Source: JBGPHT01 sp041484525 (lineage in GTDB: Bacteria; Acidobacteriota; Terriglobia; Bryobacterales; Bryobacteraceae). From it: a stretch of 33,613 nt of DNA. Of the stretch, positions 33,427-33,613 are shown piece after piece. The notes beneath the pieces were generated by a model. The model did not search any database and was not told the origin of the DNA. It worked only from the letters and a program-made list of their open reading frames with translations. The DNA is taken from NCBI GenBank assembly GCA_041484525.1, contig JBGPHT010000080.1, positions 1 through 33,613 of the forward strand. Reading direction: 5' to 3'. The translations under genes and the position numbers were made by a program. Numbering within the stretch: position 1 is the stretch's first letter; each line of letters begins with the position of its first letter.

Positions 33427-33613
33427 GTCTTTGACCGCTTAGAAAAGTTATTCTTGTAACTAAACTTGCGACGAGCAGCTTTGCGATCGAATTTCCAGTT
33501 GATCTTCGTGCGGGCGCGATTCATCCGCCGATTCCAGGCTCGGCTTTCCCGACGCAGAGTCTTTAGGTCAGGGATTCTTCTGGTACCGAGGCATTGCCGC
33601 GCGAACATGCTGA
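33423..33613 (-). mobile_element. IS630-family transposase C-terminus, running off the window
   Basis: The minus-strand frame at the window edge reads FARQCLGTRRIPDLKTLRRE followed by SRAWNRRMNRARTKINWKFD. This matches the conserved tail of IS630-family DDE transposases, usually 'L-x-x-Q-C-L-x-x-R-I-P-D-x-x-x-L-x-x-E' and 'W-x-x-x-R-N-x-x-x-x-x-x-W-x-F'. The tail after WKFDRKAARR departs from the usual pattern and ends at TAG (33423-33425) within the sequence CTAG. IS630 elements are known to target TA, often in CTAG, which supports a junction at 33423-33426. The catalytic Asp/Glu residues lie outside the window. The first bases (before FARQ) are the edge, so the gene is partial. Confidence 0.7.

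Overview
The window looks like a chromosomal segment of an Acidobacteriota member, most like the Solibacter/Bryobacter group. This is inferred from gene families, not from a marker gene. The supporting features are high GC, a very long TonB-dependent receptor with an N-terminal carboxypeptidase-regulatory domain and no SusD partner, a broken VWFA-related 'Acidobacterial domain' gene, 7-heme cytochromes of the type with C-terminal TPRs, and PSD1/DUF1501 and PVC-type heme genes shared with planctomycetes. No tRNA, rRNA or CRISPR array was seen.

Layout. (a) 1-2740 is a graveyard. It holds a possible PEP-CTERM tail, a replication-initiator-like gene broken into three frames, a 248-bp diverged copy of part of the TonB receptor, and the N-terminal stub of a plasmid pRiA4b ORF-3-like gene. 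(b) 2753-3649 is a 7-heme cytochrome c. (c) 3627-16295, all on the minus strand, is a carbohydrate-use locus. A propeller-type sensor histidine kinase and a NarL-type regulator (ATGA overlap) lie upstream of a GH35 beta-galactosidase, a TonB-dependent receptor, a GH5-like glycoside hydrolase and a TPR protein (another ATGA overlap). (d) 16396-18794 is a truncated VWFA-related ORF joined by a GTGA overlap to a 7-heme cytochrome with TPRs. (e) 19329-24903 on the plus strand holds a sulfatase, an SDR oxidoreductase, a PIG-L/LmbE deacetylase and an amidohydrolase, with debris of two small genes between them. (f) 24911-32959, mostly minus strand, holds a PVC-type heme lipoprotein, a broken M55 D-aminopeptidase, and a PSD1-DUF1501 pair. 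(g) 33132-33613 is a sialidase-like gene tail cut by an IS630-family transposase at a CTAG site.

How the genes fit together. The central minus-strand block reads as a regulated glycan-use unit: sense a sugar outside the inner membrane, transport oligosaccharide through the outer membrane, and hydrolyse it with GH35 and GH5-like enzymes. The sulfatase, deacetylase and sialidase remnant, and perhaps the secreted PSD1/DUF1501 pair and heme lipoprotein, suggest a wider interest in decorated polysaccharides. The two multiheme cytochromes suggest periplasmic electron transfer. At least seven gene fragments or pseudogenes show that the region is also a site of insertion, deletion and decay.

Several starts have a -10-like hexamer only 6-23 nt upstream, which suggests short-leader or leaderless transcripts. 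I did not find a clearly undescribed system. The best candidates for follow-up are the TCS-controlled sugar locus, the leaderless-promoter pattern and the VWFA-stub/cytochrome overlap.
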